NCBI GenBank assembly: GCA_005503085.1
Contig: SCOI01000025.1
Span: forward strand, 32,832 to 96,831
Reading direction: 5' to 3'
Length of the DNA: 64,000 nucleotides
From: Burkholderiales bacterium C2
GTDB lineage: Bacteria > Pseudomonadota > Gammaproteobacteria > Burkholderiales > Burkholderiaceae_C
The notes under the pieces are model-generated. The model had not been told where the DNA came from. It did no database searches and saw only the letters and a program-made list of their open reading frames with translations. Shown here in pieces: positions 17,662 through 26,241 of the stretch (position 1 is the stretch's first letter; each line of letters starts with the position of its first letter). A program made the position numbers and the translations under genes.

Positions 17662-19511
17662 GGGTGCTCGCGCGCCTGGCCGTCGGCCTGCAACGGTTGA
17701 GTCGTCTGGACGGCGTGCCGGCCGTACTGGCCTTGGCGCTCATGCTGCTGCTGCCACTGCTGGAGATGGTGTTGCGGCCGCTGAGCGGCCGGGGTGTCGA
17801 GAACGCGCCGGTGCTGGTACAGCATCTGGGTCTGGTGCTGGCCATGTTCGGCGCTCTGGCAGCCGAGCGCGGCGGCCACCTCGCCAGCCTGGGCAGCAGC
17901 CTGGACCATTTCGGCAGTGCCGCGAGCCGGGTGCGGGTGCGCGCCTTTGCCAAAGGCGGCTCGGCACTGCTGTGCGGCGTGCTGGCGCAGGCCGGCTGGC
18001 AACTGGTCGACGCCGAACGCCAGGCTGGCCAGCTGCTGGCCTATGGCCTGCCGACTTGGTGGGTGCAGCTGAGCCTGCCGTTGGGCTTCGCGCTGCTGGG
18101 TCTGCGGCTGGGCGCCCAGGTTGTCAATGCCGCGCCGCTGCGGGCCTTCACTGCTGTGCTGCTGCCGCTGGCTGGCTGCTTGGCCGCGTCTCTTTGGGCG
18201 CAGCAGGCTTTGCCACTGACACCCGCGCTGCTCTTCCTGCTGGCCTTGCTGTTGGCTGGTGCACCGGTATTTGCCGTGCTCGGTGGACTGGCCCTGGCCT
18301 TGTTCTGGAACGCCGAGCTGCCGCTGGCCTCAATCGCGCTGTCGCACTACCAGATCACGGTCAACCCCTCGCTGCCGGCGCTGCCCCTGTTCACCTTGGC
18401 CGGCCTGATCTTCGCCCGCACCGGCGCCGCAGCGCGCTTGGGCGCGCTGTTCGTCCAGCTGTTCGGCAGCGGTCCGCGCGGCACCGTGCTGGCGGCCGCA
18501 GTGCTGTGCTCGGCCTTCACCGCCTTCACTGGCGGCAGCGGCGTCACCATCCTGGCCCTGGGCGGCCTGTTGCTGCCGCTGCTGCGTCAGTCCGGCTATG
18601 CCGAGCAGCGCGGCATCGGTCTGGTCACCAGTGCCAGCGCTTTGGGAGTCCTGCTGGCGCCGTCGGTGCCCTTGATCATGTTCGCGGTGATCGCGCGCGT
18701 GCCGATCGAGGCGATGTTCCTGGCTGGGCTGCTGCCGGCGCTGGTGATGGTGGCCTGCCTGCTGCTGCTGGGGGGCTTTGTGCATGGCACCGGCGCTATG
18801 CCGGTTTCTACGACTGATCTTGGCAAGGCCGATCTGCGCGGTGCAACGGCCGTAGCGCGGGCCGCATGGGTCGCAAAATGGGAGATCATGGCGCCGCTGG
18901 TGGCTATAGGCGCGCTGGTCGGCGGCCTTGCCACGCCCACCGAGAGCGCTGCCCTGACGGCGGCCTATGCGCTGCTGACGCAGGGGCTGATCCATCGCGA
19001 ATTGGGCTGGCGCCTGCTGGTACGCTGCCTGGCCGAGTGCGCGCAGGTGATCGGTGGGGTGATGCTGATACTGGGCATGGCGCTGGCCCTGACCAATTTC
19101 ATGGTCGATGCCGGCATCCCCGAGCAGGCGGTGGACTGGGTGCAGGCGGCGATCCCCGACAAGCACCTGTTCCTGCTGGCGCTGTGTGCCTTCCTGTTCA
19201 TCGCTGCCGCCTTGATGGAAATATTTGCGGCGATTGCGGTGCTGGTGCCGCTGCTGCTGCCGCTGGCACTCAGCTACGGGCTGGACCCGCTGCACTTCGG
19301 CATCATCTTTCTGGCGGCGATGGAGGCAGGTTTCCTCTGCCCGCCAGCCGGCATGAATATCTACTTTGCCTCAGCCATGTTCGGCAAGTCGGTACGCTAT
19401 GTGGCCCGCTCGGTGCTGCCGGCGATGCTGGCCATTTTTGTGGGCACCCTGCTGATCGCGCTGTTTCCCCCGCTGTCCACCGCGCTGCCGGCCTGGTTGC
19501 TCCTGAGGTAA
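17658..19511 (+). CDS. Fused TRAP transporter permease DctQM
   Basis: 617-residue membrane protein that fuses the small (DctQ, about residues 1-165, four helices) and large (DctM, about 170-617) subunits. Secondary active Na+-driven uptake is the family role. DctM features include the GGSGVTILALGGLLLP and APSVPLIMFAVIARVPIEAMF helices and the symmetric TPTESAALTAAYAL and PPAGMNIYFASAMFG hairpins. The start is a GTG overlapping the receptor gene. The conserved leader of the 74-residue gene (copy B) begins at the last codons of this gene. Confidence 0.92.
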   Translation: MRVLARLAVGLQRLSRLDGVPAVLALALMLLLPLLEMVLRPLSGRGVENAPVLVQHLGLVLAMFGALAAERGGHLASLGSSLDHFGSAASRVRVRAFAKGGSALLCGVLAQAGWQLVDAERQAGQLLAYGLPTWWVQLSLPLGFALLGLRLGAQVVNAAPLRAFTAVLLPLAGCLAASLWAQQALPLTPALLFLLALLLAGAPVFAVLGGLALALFWNAELPLASIALSHYQITVNPSLPALPLFTLAGLIFARTGAAARLGALFVQLFGSGPRGTVLAAAVLCSAFTAFTGGSGVTILALGGLLLPLLRQSGYAEQRGIGLVTSASALGVLLAPSVPLIMFAVIARVPIEAMFLAGLLPALVMVACLLLLGGFVHGTGAMPVSTTDLGKADLRGATAVARAAWVAKWEIMAPLVAIGALVGGLATPTESAALTAAYALLTQGLIHRELGWRLLVRCLAECAQVIGGVMLILGMALALTNFMVDAGIPEQAVDWVQAAIPDKHLFLLALCAFLFIAAALMEIFAAIAVLVPLLLPLALSYGLDPLHFGIIFLAAMEAGFLCPPAGMNIYFASAMFGKSVRYVARSVLPAMLAIFVGTLLIALFPPLSTALPAWLLLR

Positions 19512-19828
19512 ACCCGGATTTTTCATGCTGCTGTGCAGCATAGACTGCGCTGGGTTTGCGGCAAACCCTCTTCATTGCCGCCCGACGACGCGAGAGGATT
19601 GCCATGACATCGATTGCCATGTCCCTGTTCCTGGACTCCGAGCTGGGCGAGGTCTCCGATCTGCCTCATGCAGGCTGCGCTCTGGAACATCCGCTGGTGT
19701 TCGACAGCACCGCGCGTGAGTTCCGTGATCTCGAAGCGCATGGCCGGGTCGAGATCCTGCATGAGCATCGGCGCCATGTCGGCGGCGAGTCCTTGATCGA
19801 TGGCTTGCGCTACCGGCGCCTGCAATAG
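19506..19828 (+). repeat. Dispersed duplicate B: 74-residue gene plus conserved leader
   Basis: Plus-strand counterpart of 8632-8955. The shared block starts AGGTAAACCCGGA, so its TAA is the stop codon of the DctQM gene. It carries the dyad TGCTGC-TGT-GCAGCA (19526-19540), TAGACTG and GAGGATTGCCATG. Leader conservation over about 100 bases is as strong as coding conservation, so the leader itself is probably functional. Confidence 0.75.
19604..19828 (+). CDS. 74-residue conserved hypothetical protein, copy B
   Basis: Same family as 8632-8856 (57 of 74 identical by my count). Invariant stretches are SIAMSLFLDSELG, SDLPHAG, HPLV-DSTAREFR and VEILHE. Substitutions are mostly conservative (Y/F, K/R, I/V), as expected under selection on the protein. 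ATG 19604 is used because the equivalent Met starts copy A and a GAGGATT box precedes it. No recognised domain. Confidence 0.75.
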   Translation: MTSIAMSLFLDSELGEVSDLPHAGCALEHPLVFDSTAREFRDLEAHGRVEILHEHRRHVGGESLIDGLRYRRLQ

Positions 19829-20035
19829 GCATGGCTCGCGCCCGTCCTTTCTGATCGCTATCAGTTCGTGCGTAAACACCGGCTTCGGCACCTGCTGTGT
19901 TTATTGTCATGTTGCAGCCACCGCTGGCGAGCAACATTCGAAACAAGAGGGGAAGGCCGGCGAAGCGCGGCTGAAACCGCCTCAGCAGAGACTGACATGC
20001 AATGAAGCCGGCCCTCCGGGCCTTGAAAGGATCAC

Positions 20036-20200
20036 ATGAGCCCGATGTGTTTGCTGACCATGTCTGTCGATACCTTGCACGCAGCATCTGAGCATGCCGC
20101 GCAGAGCTCCCCGCATGGCGAGCGGGGCGAACGCTATTTCACCCGCGTCCTGGTCTTGCTGCTGCTCGCGATGTTGCTGGCTCTGCCGCTCTTGCTCTGA
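20036..20200 (+). CDS. Small single-pass membrane protein (54 residues)
   Basis: Short reading frame whose C-terminal third is a clear hydrophobic helix (VLVLLLLAMLLALPLLL) after a basic segment (HGERGERYFTR). GAAAGG lies six bases before the ATG. Similar small one-helix proteins are common and mostly uncharacterised. It is upstream of the DGPF/sigma pair but 220 bases away. Real expression is likely but not certain. Confidence 0.5.
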   Translation: MSPMCLLTMSVDTLHAASEHAAQSSPHGERGERYFTRVLVLLLLAMLLALPLLL

Positions 20201-20422
20201 ACAGCGCCCGCAGCGTTCGGTCGATCATGCGGCCGACCTTGTCGACTCAGGATGCGGTCCATCGATGTCGCCGATGGCCACCGGCATCGGGCCTCAACAG
20301 GTTGGCACGCCGTAATATTTCTCCGAGCTTGTCGAAATCAAGCAGACCTGCGTGTCATCCCATGGAGAAGCGAGCCGGTGATGCATCCCGCGTCATGGCT
20401 GCGCGACTCGAAGAAAGGACAA

Positions 20423-20797
20423 ATGACCATGCAATACATGCTTTTGCTCAACGAGCCCGAGGCCGAGTTCGCCAAGCGCAATGACCCTGAACATGCCGGC
20501 GCCTATTGGGGCGGTTGGAACGCTTTCATCGGCGCGATGGCGCAGGCCGGCATCATCGTCAAGGGTGATGGTCTGCAAGGCCCGCAGACGGCCACGACCG
20601 TGCGCATCCGTGATGGAAAACGCCTGGTGCAGGACGGTCCGTTTGCCGACACGAAGGAGCAGCTCGGTGGCTACTTCGTGATCGAGGTGCCCGATCTAGA
20701 CGCCGCGCTGGAATGGGCAGCGCGCGCACCCTCAGCCTCCAGCGCTTCGGTCGAGGTGCGGCCCGTGCTGCCGCCGATGGCACCACCGGTGGCCTGA
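20423..20797 (+). CDS. DGPF-domain (YCII superfamily) protein
   Basis: 124-residue protein starting MTMQYMLLLNEPEAEF with the signature LVQDGPFADTKEQLGGYFVIE around residues 72-92. DGPF/YCII proteins are the standard genomic partner of ECF42 sigma factors, although their biochemical role is unresolved. GAAAGGAC precedes the ATG. Its stop is two bases before the start of the sigma factor gene, so the two are almost certainly co-translated. Confidence 0.9.
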   Translation: MTMQYMLLLNEPEAEFAKRNDPEHAGAYWGGWNAFIGAMAQAGIIVKGDGLQGPQTATTVRIRDGKRLVQDGPFADTKEQLGGYFVIEVPDLDAALEWAARAPSASSASVEVRPVLPPMAPPVA

Positions 20798-20799
20798 CG

Positions 20800-22044
20800 A
20801 TGCAGGCCGCGCGCGATGCGGCAGCAAGGGCGGCACGGACCTCCTATGGGCGGCTGCTGTCGCTGCTGGTCGCGCGATCTCGCGACATCGCCGCTGCGGA
20901 GGATGCGCTGTCGGAAGCGCTGCTCGCCGCCCTGCAGGCCTGGCCCGCCAGCGGCGTGCCGGACAACCCTGAGGCTTGGTTGATCACGGCCGCGCGCAAC
21001 CGGCTGAAGAACGCGGCGCGCCACCGTGGGGTGGTCGATGCCTCGGCGATCGACCTAGCGCTGCTGCAGGACGAGCTTGCACCGGAGCCTGGCGAGTTGC
21101 CGGACGAGCGCTTGAAGCTGCTGTTTGTCTGCGCCCACCCCGCCATTGACGAGGCGGTGCGCACGCCGCTGATGCTGCAGACCGTGCTGGGTCTGGACGC
21201 GGCCCAGATCGGTGCGGCTTTTCTGGTCGCCCCGGCCACGATGGGGCAACGCCTGGTGCGTGCCAAGGCCAAGATCAAGGATGCAGGCCTGCGCTTTGAG
21301 CTGCCAAACGCCGAGGACATGCCTGAGCGCCTGGGCGATGTGCTGAACGCGATCTACGCGGCTTACGGCCTGAGCTGGGACGCTGTGGCCGGGGCGGACA
21401 CCGGTGTGCGCAACCTGGCCGAGGAGGCCTTGTTTCTCAGTCGTCTGTTGGTGACGCTGCTGCCAGCGCAGCCGGAGGCGCGCGGACTGCTGGCCTTGCT
21501 GCTGTACTGCGAGTCCCGGCGCGCCGCGCGGCGCAGCAGCGACGGCAGCTTCGTGCCGCTGAAGCTGCAGGATGTGCGGCTGTGGTCGCGAGACTTGATC
21601 ATCGAGGCCGAGCAGCACCTGAGCACCGCATCTCGGTCGGGCGTGTTCGGTCGCTACCAATGCGAGGCGGCGATCCAGTCGGTGCACGCGCAACGCGCGC
21701 TGACCGGCCAGACCCGGCATGATGTGCTGACCACGCTGTACCAGTTGCTCGCGACGCATTGCCCCAGCGTCGGTGTGCTGGTCGCGCAGGCGGCTGCGAT
21801 GGTCGAGGCGGGCGAGGCCGCGCAGGCCCTTGCCGTGCTGGAGCGCTTGGTCCCGGCCGAACTGGGCAGTTACCAGCCCTACTGGGTGACGCTGGCCAAC
21901 GCCATGGTCGCGGCGGGGGATCGCAGCTCGGGTGCGCGGGCGCTGCAGACTGCGATCGGATTGACGGAGGATGTCGCCATCCGGGCCTTTCTGCTGAGCT
22001 CGCTGCAGGCGCTGCTCCGACACAATGGCGGTGCCACCGCTTGA
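20800..22044 (+). CDS. ECF42-type RNA polymerase sigma factor
   Basis: 414-residue sigma factor. Region 2 (SLLVARSRDIAAAEDALSEA, NPEAWLITAARNRLKN) and region 4 (RTPLMLQTVLGLDAAQIGAAFLV) occupy the first 180 residues. A long helical TPR-like C-terminal extension follows, as in the ECF42 group, where it replaces an anti-sigma factor in control. No anti-sigma gene is nearby, in keeping with that group. Starting at 20800 avoids 29 extra residues that overlap the DGPF gene in another frame. Confidence 0.92.
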   Translation: MQAARDAAARAARTSYGRLLSLLVARSRDIAAAEDALSEALLAALQAWPASGVPDNPEAWLITAARNRLKNAARHRGVVDASAIDLALLQDELAPEPGELPDERLKLLFVCAHPAIDEAVRTPLMLQTVLGLDAAQIGAAFLVAPATMGQRLVRAKAKIKDAGLRFELPNAEDMPERLGDVLNAIYAAYGLSWDAVAGADTGVRNLAEEALFLSRLLVTLLPAQPEARGLLALLLYCESRRAARRSSDGSFVPLKLQDVRLWSRDLIIEAEQHLSTASRSGVFGRYQCEAAIQSVHAQRALTGQTRHDVLTTLYQLLATHCPSVGVLVAQAAAMVEAGEAAQALAVLERLVPAELGSYQPYWVTLANAMVAAGDRSSGARALQTAIGLTEDVAIRAFLLSSLQALLRHNGGATA

Positions 22045-22357
22045 AGGCCCTGCGGCGAGGTCTTGCTTGGCGGCGTCGCCGCATGACTTTGCGATGTCTT
22101 CATTCGGTGAGAGGCCCAGCGAGTACTGGGATATCTTATGGAGCTGGCAATGCTCAAGCCGAGCATCGGCGGCGAGACACTGTTCTAGGCCGCCAAGAAT
22201 GCGAGCCGCCCTTTCGCTGTCCGTGCTGCGGGTTCCGAGGTGCGAGATAGGGCTGATCTGCCGTCTGCCAACGGGCAGCTGTGGCCTTCCCGGCTTACAG
22301 CGGATCAGCACGGTTGTCTGGTGCGACGTTGGAGCTTCTATTGAATGGAATTTCGCT
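22045..22357. other. Intergenic region without an assignable gene
   Basis: 313 bases between the convergent sigma-factor and LysR genes. No convincing start site, terminator or RNA signal is visible. One minus-strand frame (LEQCLAADARLEHCQLHKISQYSLGL) has protein-like composition but no recognisable family and no ribosome site, so it may be decayed coding DNA. Confidence 0.4.
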
Positions 22358-23269
22358 TCAAGCCTTGGCCTGGCTGAAGAGCCAATCTCGGAAAGCAATA
22401 AGACGGGGCAGGCTGGCACATTCGACGCGATACACCACGTAGTAGGCCAATGGCGATGCAAACTTGATCTTTGGAAACAGCCGACTCAGGCGCCCACTCG
22501 CCACATCGTCATGCGCCATCACGCTGCGCGCGAGCGCAATGCCTTGACCTTCGATCGCCGCTTGCAGCACTGCGGCGGAGTTGTTGATCTTCATGCCGCG
22601 CTTACCGGTCCGCTCTGTCACACCCGCCTTGCGCAGCCAGGCGTCCCACGACGGAAATCTGGCATGGCCATCCATTGACAGGTCGTGGATCAGTGTCTCG
22701 TGCGCTAGGTCAGCCGGCTGTTGCAGGCGCCCTCGCTCGCGCAGCAGCATGGGTGAGCAAACGGGATAGATTTCCTCGGACATCAGCTTCTCCGCGCTGA
22801 GACCAGGCCACTGGCCAGCACCGTAGCGCACGCCGATGTCTACGCGCTGGGCGACGAAATCCAGAGCTTTCAGGCTGGTGTCCAGCCGCAGGTCCGTGTC
22901 GGGGTAGGCCGCATGGAAGCTCTCAATGCGAGGCAGCAGCCACTTGGCGGCGAACGCCGGGCTGACCGTCATGGTCAGCATGCCGCTGGTGGATCCTTCC
23001 TTCAGTCGCTCCAAACCCAAGGTCAGCCGTTCGAAGCCGGCGCGGATGTCCGGCAGCGCCCGCTCAGCGGTCTCGGTGGGCACCAATCGGGCTCTTCCGC
23101 TGCTGCTGCGATGAAACAAGGGCGCCCCCAGCCACTCCTCCAGTGTGCGGACCAACTGACCCACTGCGGCGGGGGTGACATGCAATTCTGTCGCCGCCGC
23201 TGAAAAGCTCTGGTGCCGTGCGCTGGCCTCGAAAGCCCGCAGCGCGTTGAGGTGAACGGGAGCCTTCAT
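22358..23269 (-). CDS. LysR-family regulator (GcvA-like)
   Basis: 303 residues. N-terminal winged HTH (LRAFEASARHQSFSAAATELHVTPAAVGQLVRTLEEWLG; the Val-Thr-Pro-Ala-Ala variant is typical of the GcvA branch), then a periplasmic-binding-protein fold for effector sensing. It is divergent from the SDR gene at 23426. Position suggests that it controls that gene and itself. Confidence 0.92.
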   Translation of the reverse strand: MKAPVHLNALRAFEASARHQSFSAAATELHVTPAAVGQLVRTLEEWLGAPLFHRSSSGRARLVPTETAERALPDIRAGFERLTLGLERLKEGSTSGMLTMTVSPAFAAKWLLPRIESFHAAYPDTDLRLDTSLKALDFVAQRVDIGVRYGAGQWPGLSAEKLMSEEIYPVCSPMLLRERGRLQQPADLAHETLIHDLSMDGHARFPSWDAWLRKAGVTERTGKRGMKINNSAAVLQAAIEGQGIALARSVMAHDDVASGRLSRLFPKIKFASPLAYYVVYRVECASLPRLIAFRDWLFSQAKA

Positions 23270-23296
23270 CGTCAGATAGTTTTTCTTTCAGTGAGA

Positions 23297-23318
23297 CTGA
23301 CTTTATCTCGTTTGTCAG
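23297..23318. promoter_or_regulatory. Candidate LysR-type operator
   Basis: CTGAC (23297-23301) and GTCAG (23314-23318) form an inverted repeat with a 12-base AT-rich centre in the LysR/SDR gap. It is 28 bases upstream of the LysR start, which suits autoregulation and activation of the divergent gene. Confidence 0.45.
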
Positions 23319-23425
23319 GGTGACGTCGGACGCGAAGAATCTCTACCTGTCGGTGAGGTGTGGCAAGTTCCTCGCCGAGGAACGCACTTCGATTCGCAAT
23401 CTGAACTCCCAAGAAGGTCTTCATC

Positions 23426-24199
23426 ATGAGCAAGGAATTTCAAGGCAGGAAGCTGTTGGTCGTCGGCGGTACCAGCGGCATGGGTCTGCAGACGGCCAGA
23501 ATGGTCCTGGCCGAAGGCGGCAGCGTGGTGATCGTGGGCCACCGGGTGGACAAGGCCGAAGAGGCGCGGACGGAGTTGGCAGCGGTCGGCAGCGTCTGGA
23601 TGCTGACCGCAGACCTCTCCAGCGACGACGGTCTGGCTGCGCTGCTCAAGATGCTGGACGAGCAGCATCCCGACATCGACCTGTTGGTCAATGCAGCTGG
23701 TGTCTTCTTCCCCAAGCCCTTCCTGGAGCACCAGGCGGCCGACTACGACCAGTACATGAAGCTCAACAAGGCGTTCTTCTTCGTCACCCAGAAGGTCGCT
23801 GCCAATCTGGTGGCCAAGGGCCGCCCGGGTGCCATCGTGAACATCGGCTCGATGTGGGCCAAGCAGGCGATCGCCGCTACCCCGTCCTCGGCCTACTCGA
23901 TGGCCAAGGCCGGCCTGCACTCGCTGACCCAGCACCTGGCCATGGAATTGGCGCCTAAGGGCATCCGCGTCAACGCAGTGTCGCCGGCGGTGGTGCAGAC
24001 GCCGATCTATGAGGGCTTCATCCCCAAGGCCGAGGTGCACAGTGCCTTGCAGGGCTTCAACGGCTTTCACCCGATCGGCCGTATCGGCATGCCGCAGGAT
24101 GTGGCCGAAGTGATCGTCTTCCTGCTGTCGGACAAGGCGGCTTGGGTGACCGGCGCGATCTGGGACGTGGATGGTGGCGTGATGGCCGGCCGCAATTGA
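23426..24199 (+). CDS. SDR-family oxidoreductase
   Basis: 257-residue classical short-chain dehydrogenase. The nucleotide motif [11 protein letters not shown] is at about 12-22, VNAAG near 91-95, and the catalytic Tyr/Lys pair in [13 protein letters not shown] (YxxxK). The C-terminus INVDGG-like end ([13 protein letters not shown]) is typical. GAAGG precedes the ATG. Substrate unknown; the LysR neighbour suggests induction by the substrate. Confidence 0.9.
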   Translation: MSKEFQGRKLLVVGGTSGMGLQTARMVLAEGGSVVIVGHRVDKAEEARTELAAVGSVWMLTADLSSDDGLAALLKMLDEQHPDIDLLVNAAGVFFPKPFLEHQAADYDQYMKLNKAFFFVTQKVAANLVAKGRPGAIVNIGSMWAKQAIAATPSSAYSMAKAGLHSLTQHLAMELAPKGIRVNAVSPAVVQTPIYEGFIPKAEVHSALQGFNGFHPIGRIGMPQDVAEVIVFLLSDKAAWVTGAIWDVDGGVMAGRN

Positions 24200-24241
24200 G
24201 CGTGGTCCGATCACCTGGCACTTGCGGGCGGGCTCTCTGTG

Positions 24242-24260
24242 AGGGCCGGCCTTCGGCCCT
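24242..24260. terminator. Stem-loop after the SDR gene
   Basis: AGGGCCG (24242-24248) and CGGCCCT (24254-24260) pair over a 5-base loop, 42 bases after the stop. No U-tract follows, so this is a possible Rho-independent-like or mRNA-stabilising hairpin only. Confidence 0.35.
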
Positions 24261-24377
24261 TCAACGCTTCAAGGGAAACAGCCATGATGTAAGACGGGAT
24301 GCCTGCCGTGACTCTCTTCCGTAGCGCGTGGGCAGCCAGGCCGGGCATAGCGCCGCCGTGATGCGCAGTCTGATGCC

Positions 24378-24515
24378 TGGACGGGAGAATCCATCGCTCG
24401 CATCTGGAGCGAGGAATTAGGTCGCGAGATCAAATACGGGGGCGACGACCTCGATGCTTTCGAAAACCATCTGGCAGCCTTTGCACCTCGTTGGATGGCC
24501 TATGACACGCGGCTC
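24378..24515 (+). pseudogene. Fragment of an NmrA-type NAD(P)-binding protein
   Basis: The plus frame reads WTGESIARIWSEELGREIKY, then GGDDLDAFENHLAAFAPRWM and AYDTRLM. This resembles the C-terminal part of NmrA/HSCARG-like reductases. No start, Rossmann domain or natural C-terminus is attached, and the frame runs into the opposite-strand membrane gene. It is a gene scrap left by deletion. Confidence 0.5.
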
Positions 24516-24997
24516 ATGGTGTCGCGTGCTGTGAGCTTTGCATACAGCAGACCACCGATCACCGAGCCGGTGGCCATGGCCAGCAGGCCGGGCAGGTGTC
24601 GTGTGGCGTCGATGAATACCGGCATGGGTGCGACCGCGTCGACAGCGCGCACCGCAGCCACCATGCCTAGCCCGGCCGCAATCGCCAACAGCGGGCTGCG
24701 CCAGGCCGGCCGGCCACGCGCCAGCAGGGCTGCCACGGGCAGGGCGGGCAACCACCCTGCGGCCAGGATGCCGGCATAGAGGGGAGCGAAGCCGATCAGG
24801 TCTTGCCAGGTCGCGCGGGCTCGTTCCGCGGCGGGGATGTCCACACCCAGGCCCACCAGCGCCTGCAAGTTCCATTGCGTCTGCACCACCGAGCCCCAGG
24901 CTGCAGCCAACAACCAAGCCAGCAGCAGCGGCGCAAGATGCCGCGTCCATTGGGGGGACGGGGACGCGCTCGTGGTGACCGATCTCATAATCTTCAT
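24500..24997 (-). CDS. Predicted integral membrane protein
   Basis: 165 residues with about four membrane helices (LAPLLLAWLLAAAWGSVV, FAPLYAGILAAGWLPALPVAALLA, LLAIAAGLGMVAAVRAV, LLAMATGSVIGGLLYA). No recognised family. Its ATG is back to back with that of the sugar dehydrogenase gene, with one base between them, so either the start is further in (Met4 at 24988) or each promoter lies inside the other gene. Confidence 0.6.
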   Translation of the reverse strand: MKIMRSVTTSASPSPQWTRHLAPLLLAWLLAAAWGSVVQTQWNLQALVGLGVDIPAAERARATWQDLIGFAPLYAGILAAGWLPALPVAALLARGRPAWRSPLLAIAAGLGMVAAVRAVDAVAPMPVFIDATRHLPGLLAMATGSVIGGLLYAKLTARDTMSRVS

Positions 24998-24998
24998 T

Positions 24999-26105
24999 AT
25001 GAAATACCTGCTTGCTTTTCTCCTGGGTGTGCTGGTTTGGGTCCCCTCGGTTCAGGCGGCTGGCTACCGGATCGAGACCGTGGCCACCGGGCTCGTGCAC
25101 CCCTGGTCTCTGGCAGTGCTGCCGGGCGGAGGCATGCTGGTGACCGAGCGTCCGGGCCGGCTGCGCCTGATCGAGCCCGGGCCTGATGGCCGACTGCAGT
25201 TGCGCGCCGAGCCCGTGGCGGGTGTGCCGACGGTGCTGGCGCAAGGACAGGCCGGCCTGTTCGATGTGGTGTTGGACCCGGACTTTGCGCACAACGGTCG
25301 GGTGCTGTTGTCCTTCGCGCATGGCAGGCCCGAGGCGAACCATCTGCGGGTGATACGATCCCGCTTCGATGGCCGTCAATTGCAGCAGGTGCAAGCCATT
25401 TTCACCTCCCAGCCTGCCAAGGCCGACACACAGCACTTCGGTGGGCGCCTGGCGTGGCTGGCCGATGGAACCCTGCTGTTTGGCATGGGTGACGGCAATC
25501 TGGAGCGCACCGATGCGCAGCGCCTGCACACCCATCTGGGCAAGCTGCTGCGCATCCAAGCCGACGGCAGCATCCCGGGTGACAACCCTTTCGTGAAGCG
25601 CACGGACGCCAGGCCGGAGATCTACTCCCTCGGACATCGCAACCCGCAGGGAATGGTGGTGGTGGACGGTGTGCCGTTTGCCCATGAGCATGGTGCGCGA
25701 GGCGGTGACGAGCTCAACCGCATTCAGCCCGGCGCCAACTACGGCTGGCCCATCACCACGGGCGGCATCGACTACACCTACGCACGCATCACGCCTTACC
25801 GGAGCCTGTCCGGCATCCAGCCGCCGCTGGTGGAATGGACACCATCGATCGCACCGGCCGGGCTGGCCTGGTACGACGGGGCCTTGTTTCCGGCATGGCG
25901 CGGCAGCTTTTTGGTCGCGGCTCTGGTCGAACGCAGCGTGCGCCGAGTGCCCATGGTCAAGGGGGTGCCGGGACCGCAAGAAGTGCTGTTCAAGGAACTC
26001 GGCGAACGCATTCGCGATGTGCGCGCCGGGCCTGACGGCGCGATCTATCTGCTGACGGACAGCCCCGATGGTCGTGTGCTGCGGGTGGTGCCGGGATCTC
26101 TCTGA
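24999..26105 (+). CDS. PQQ-dependent aldose/sorbosone-type sugar dehydrogenase
   Basis: 368-residue soluble periplasmic enzyme. The signal peptide MKYLLAFLLGVLVWVPSVQA is followed by a six-bladed propeller with family motifs GLVHPWSLAVLPGGGMLVTE, GQAGLFDVVLDPDF, HFGGRLAWLADGTLLFGMGD, SLGHRNPQG and GDELN-GANYGWP. These match the soluble aldose sugar dehydrogenase group (E. coli YliI). It oxidises sugar hemiacetals to lactones using PQQ. The length is typical. No clear ribosome site precedes ATG 24999, but it is the only Met that gives the signal peptide. Confidence 0.9.
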   Translation: MKYLLAFLLGVLVWVPSVQAAGYRIETVATGLVHPWSLAVLPGGGMLVTERPGRLRLIEPGPDGRLQLRAEPVAGVPTVLAQGQAGLFDVVLDPDFAHNGRVLLSFAHGRPEANHLRVIRSRFDGRQLQQVQAIFTSQPAKADTQHFGGRLAWLADGTLLFGMGDGNLERTDAQRLHTHLGKLLRIQADGSIPGDNPFVKRTDARPEIYSLGHRNPQGMVVVDGVPFAHEHGARGGDELNRIQPGANYGWPITTGGIDYTYARITPYRSLSGIQPPLVEWTPSIAPAGLAWYDGALFPAWRGSFLVAALVERSVRRVPMVKGVPGPQEVLFKELGERIRDVRAGPDGAIYLLTDSPDGRVLRVVPGSL

Positions 26106-26241
26106 ACGGCTATCGAGCTTCGGTTGGATCCAGCGGCGTGTTTGCCCGGCCCATCCCGGTGATGGAAGGATTCGGCTGGCTATGGTCACATATTGATCGG
26201 CACCAATCGGCCGGGTTTAGGCCCGCGCCGTCCTTCTGACA

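Noticed and set aside
22045..22461. Protein-like minus frame (LEHCQLHKISQY) beside the sigma factor gene
   Set aside because: No family recognised, no ribosome site, and most of the frame is antisense to the sigma factor. It is kept only as a note under the intergenic region.
24417..26189. A 590-residue minus-strand frame over the sugar dehydrogenase
   Set aside because: The clear PQQ-enzyme motifs are on the plus strand. The minus frame has no motif.
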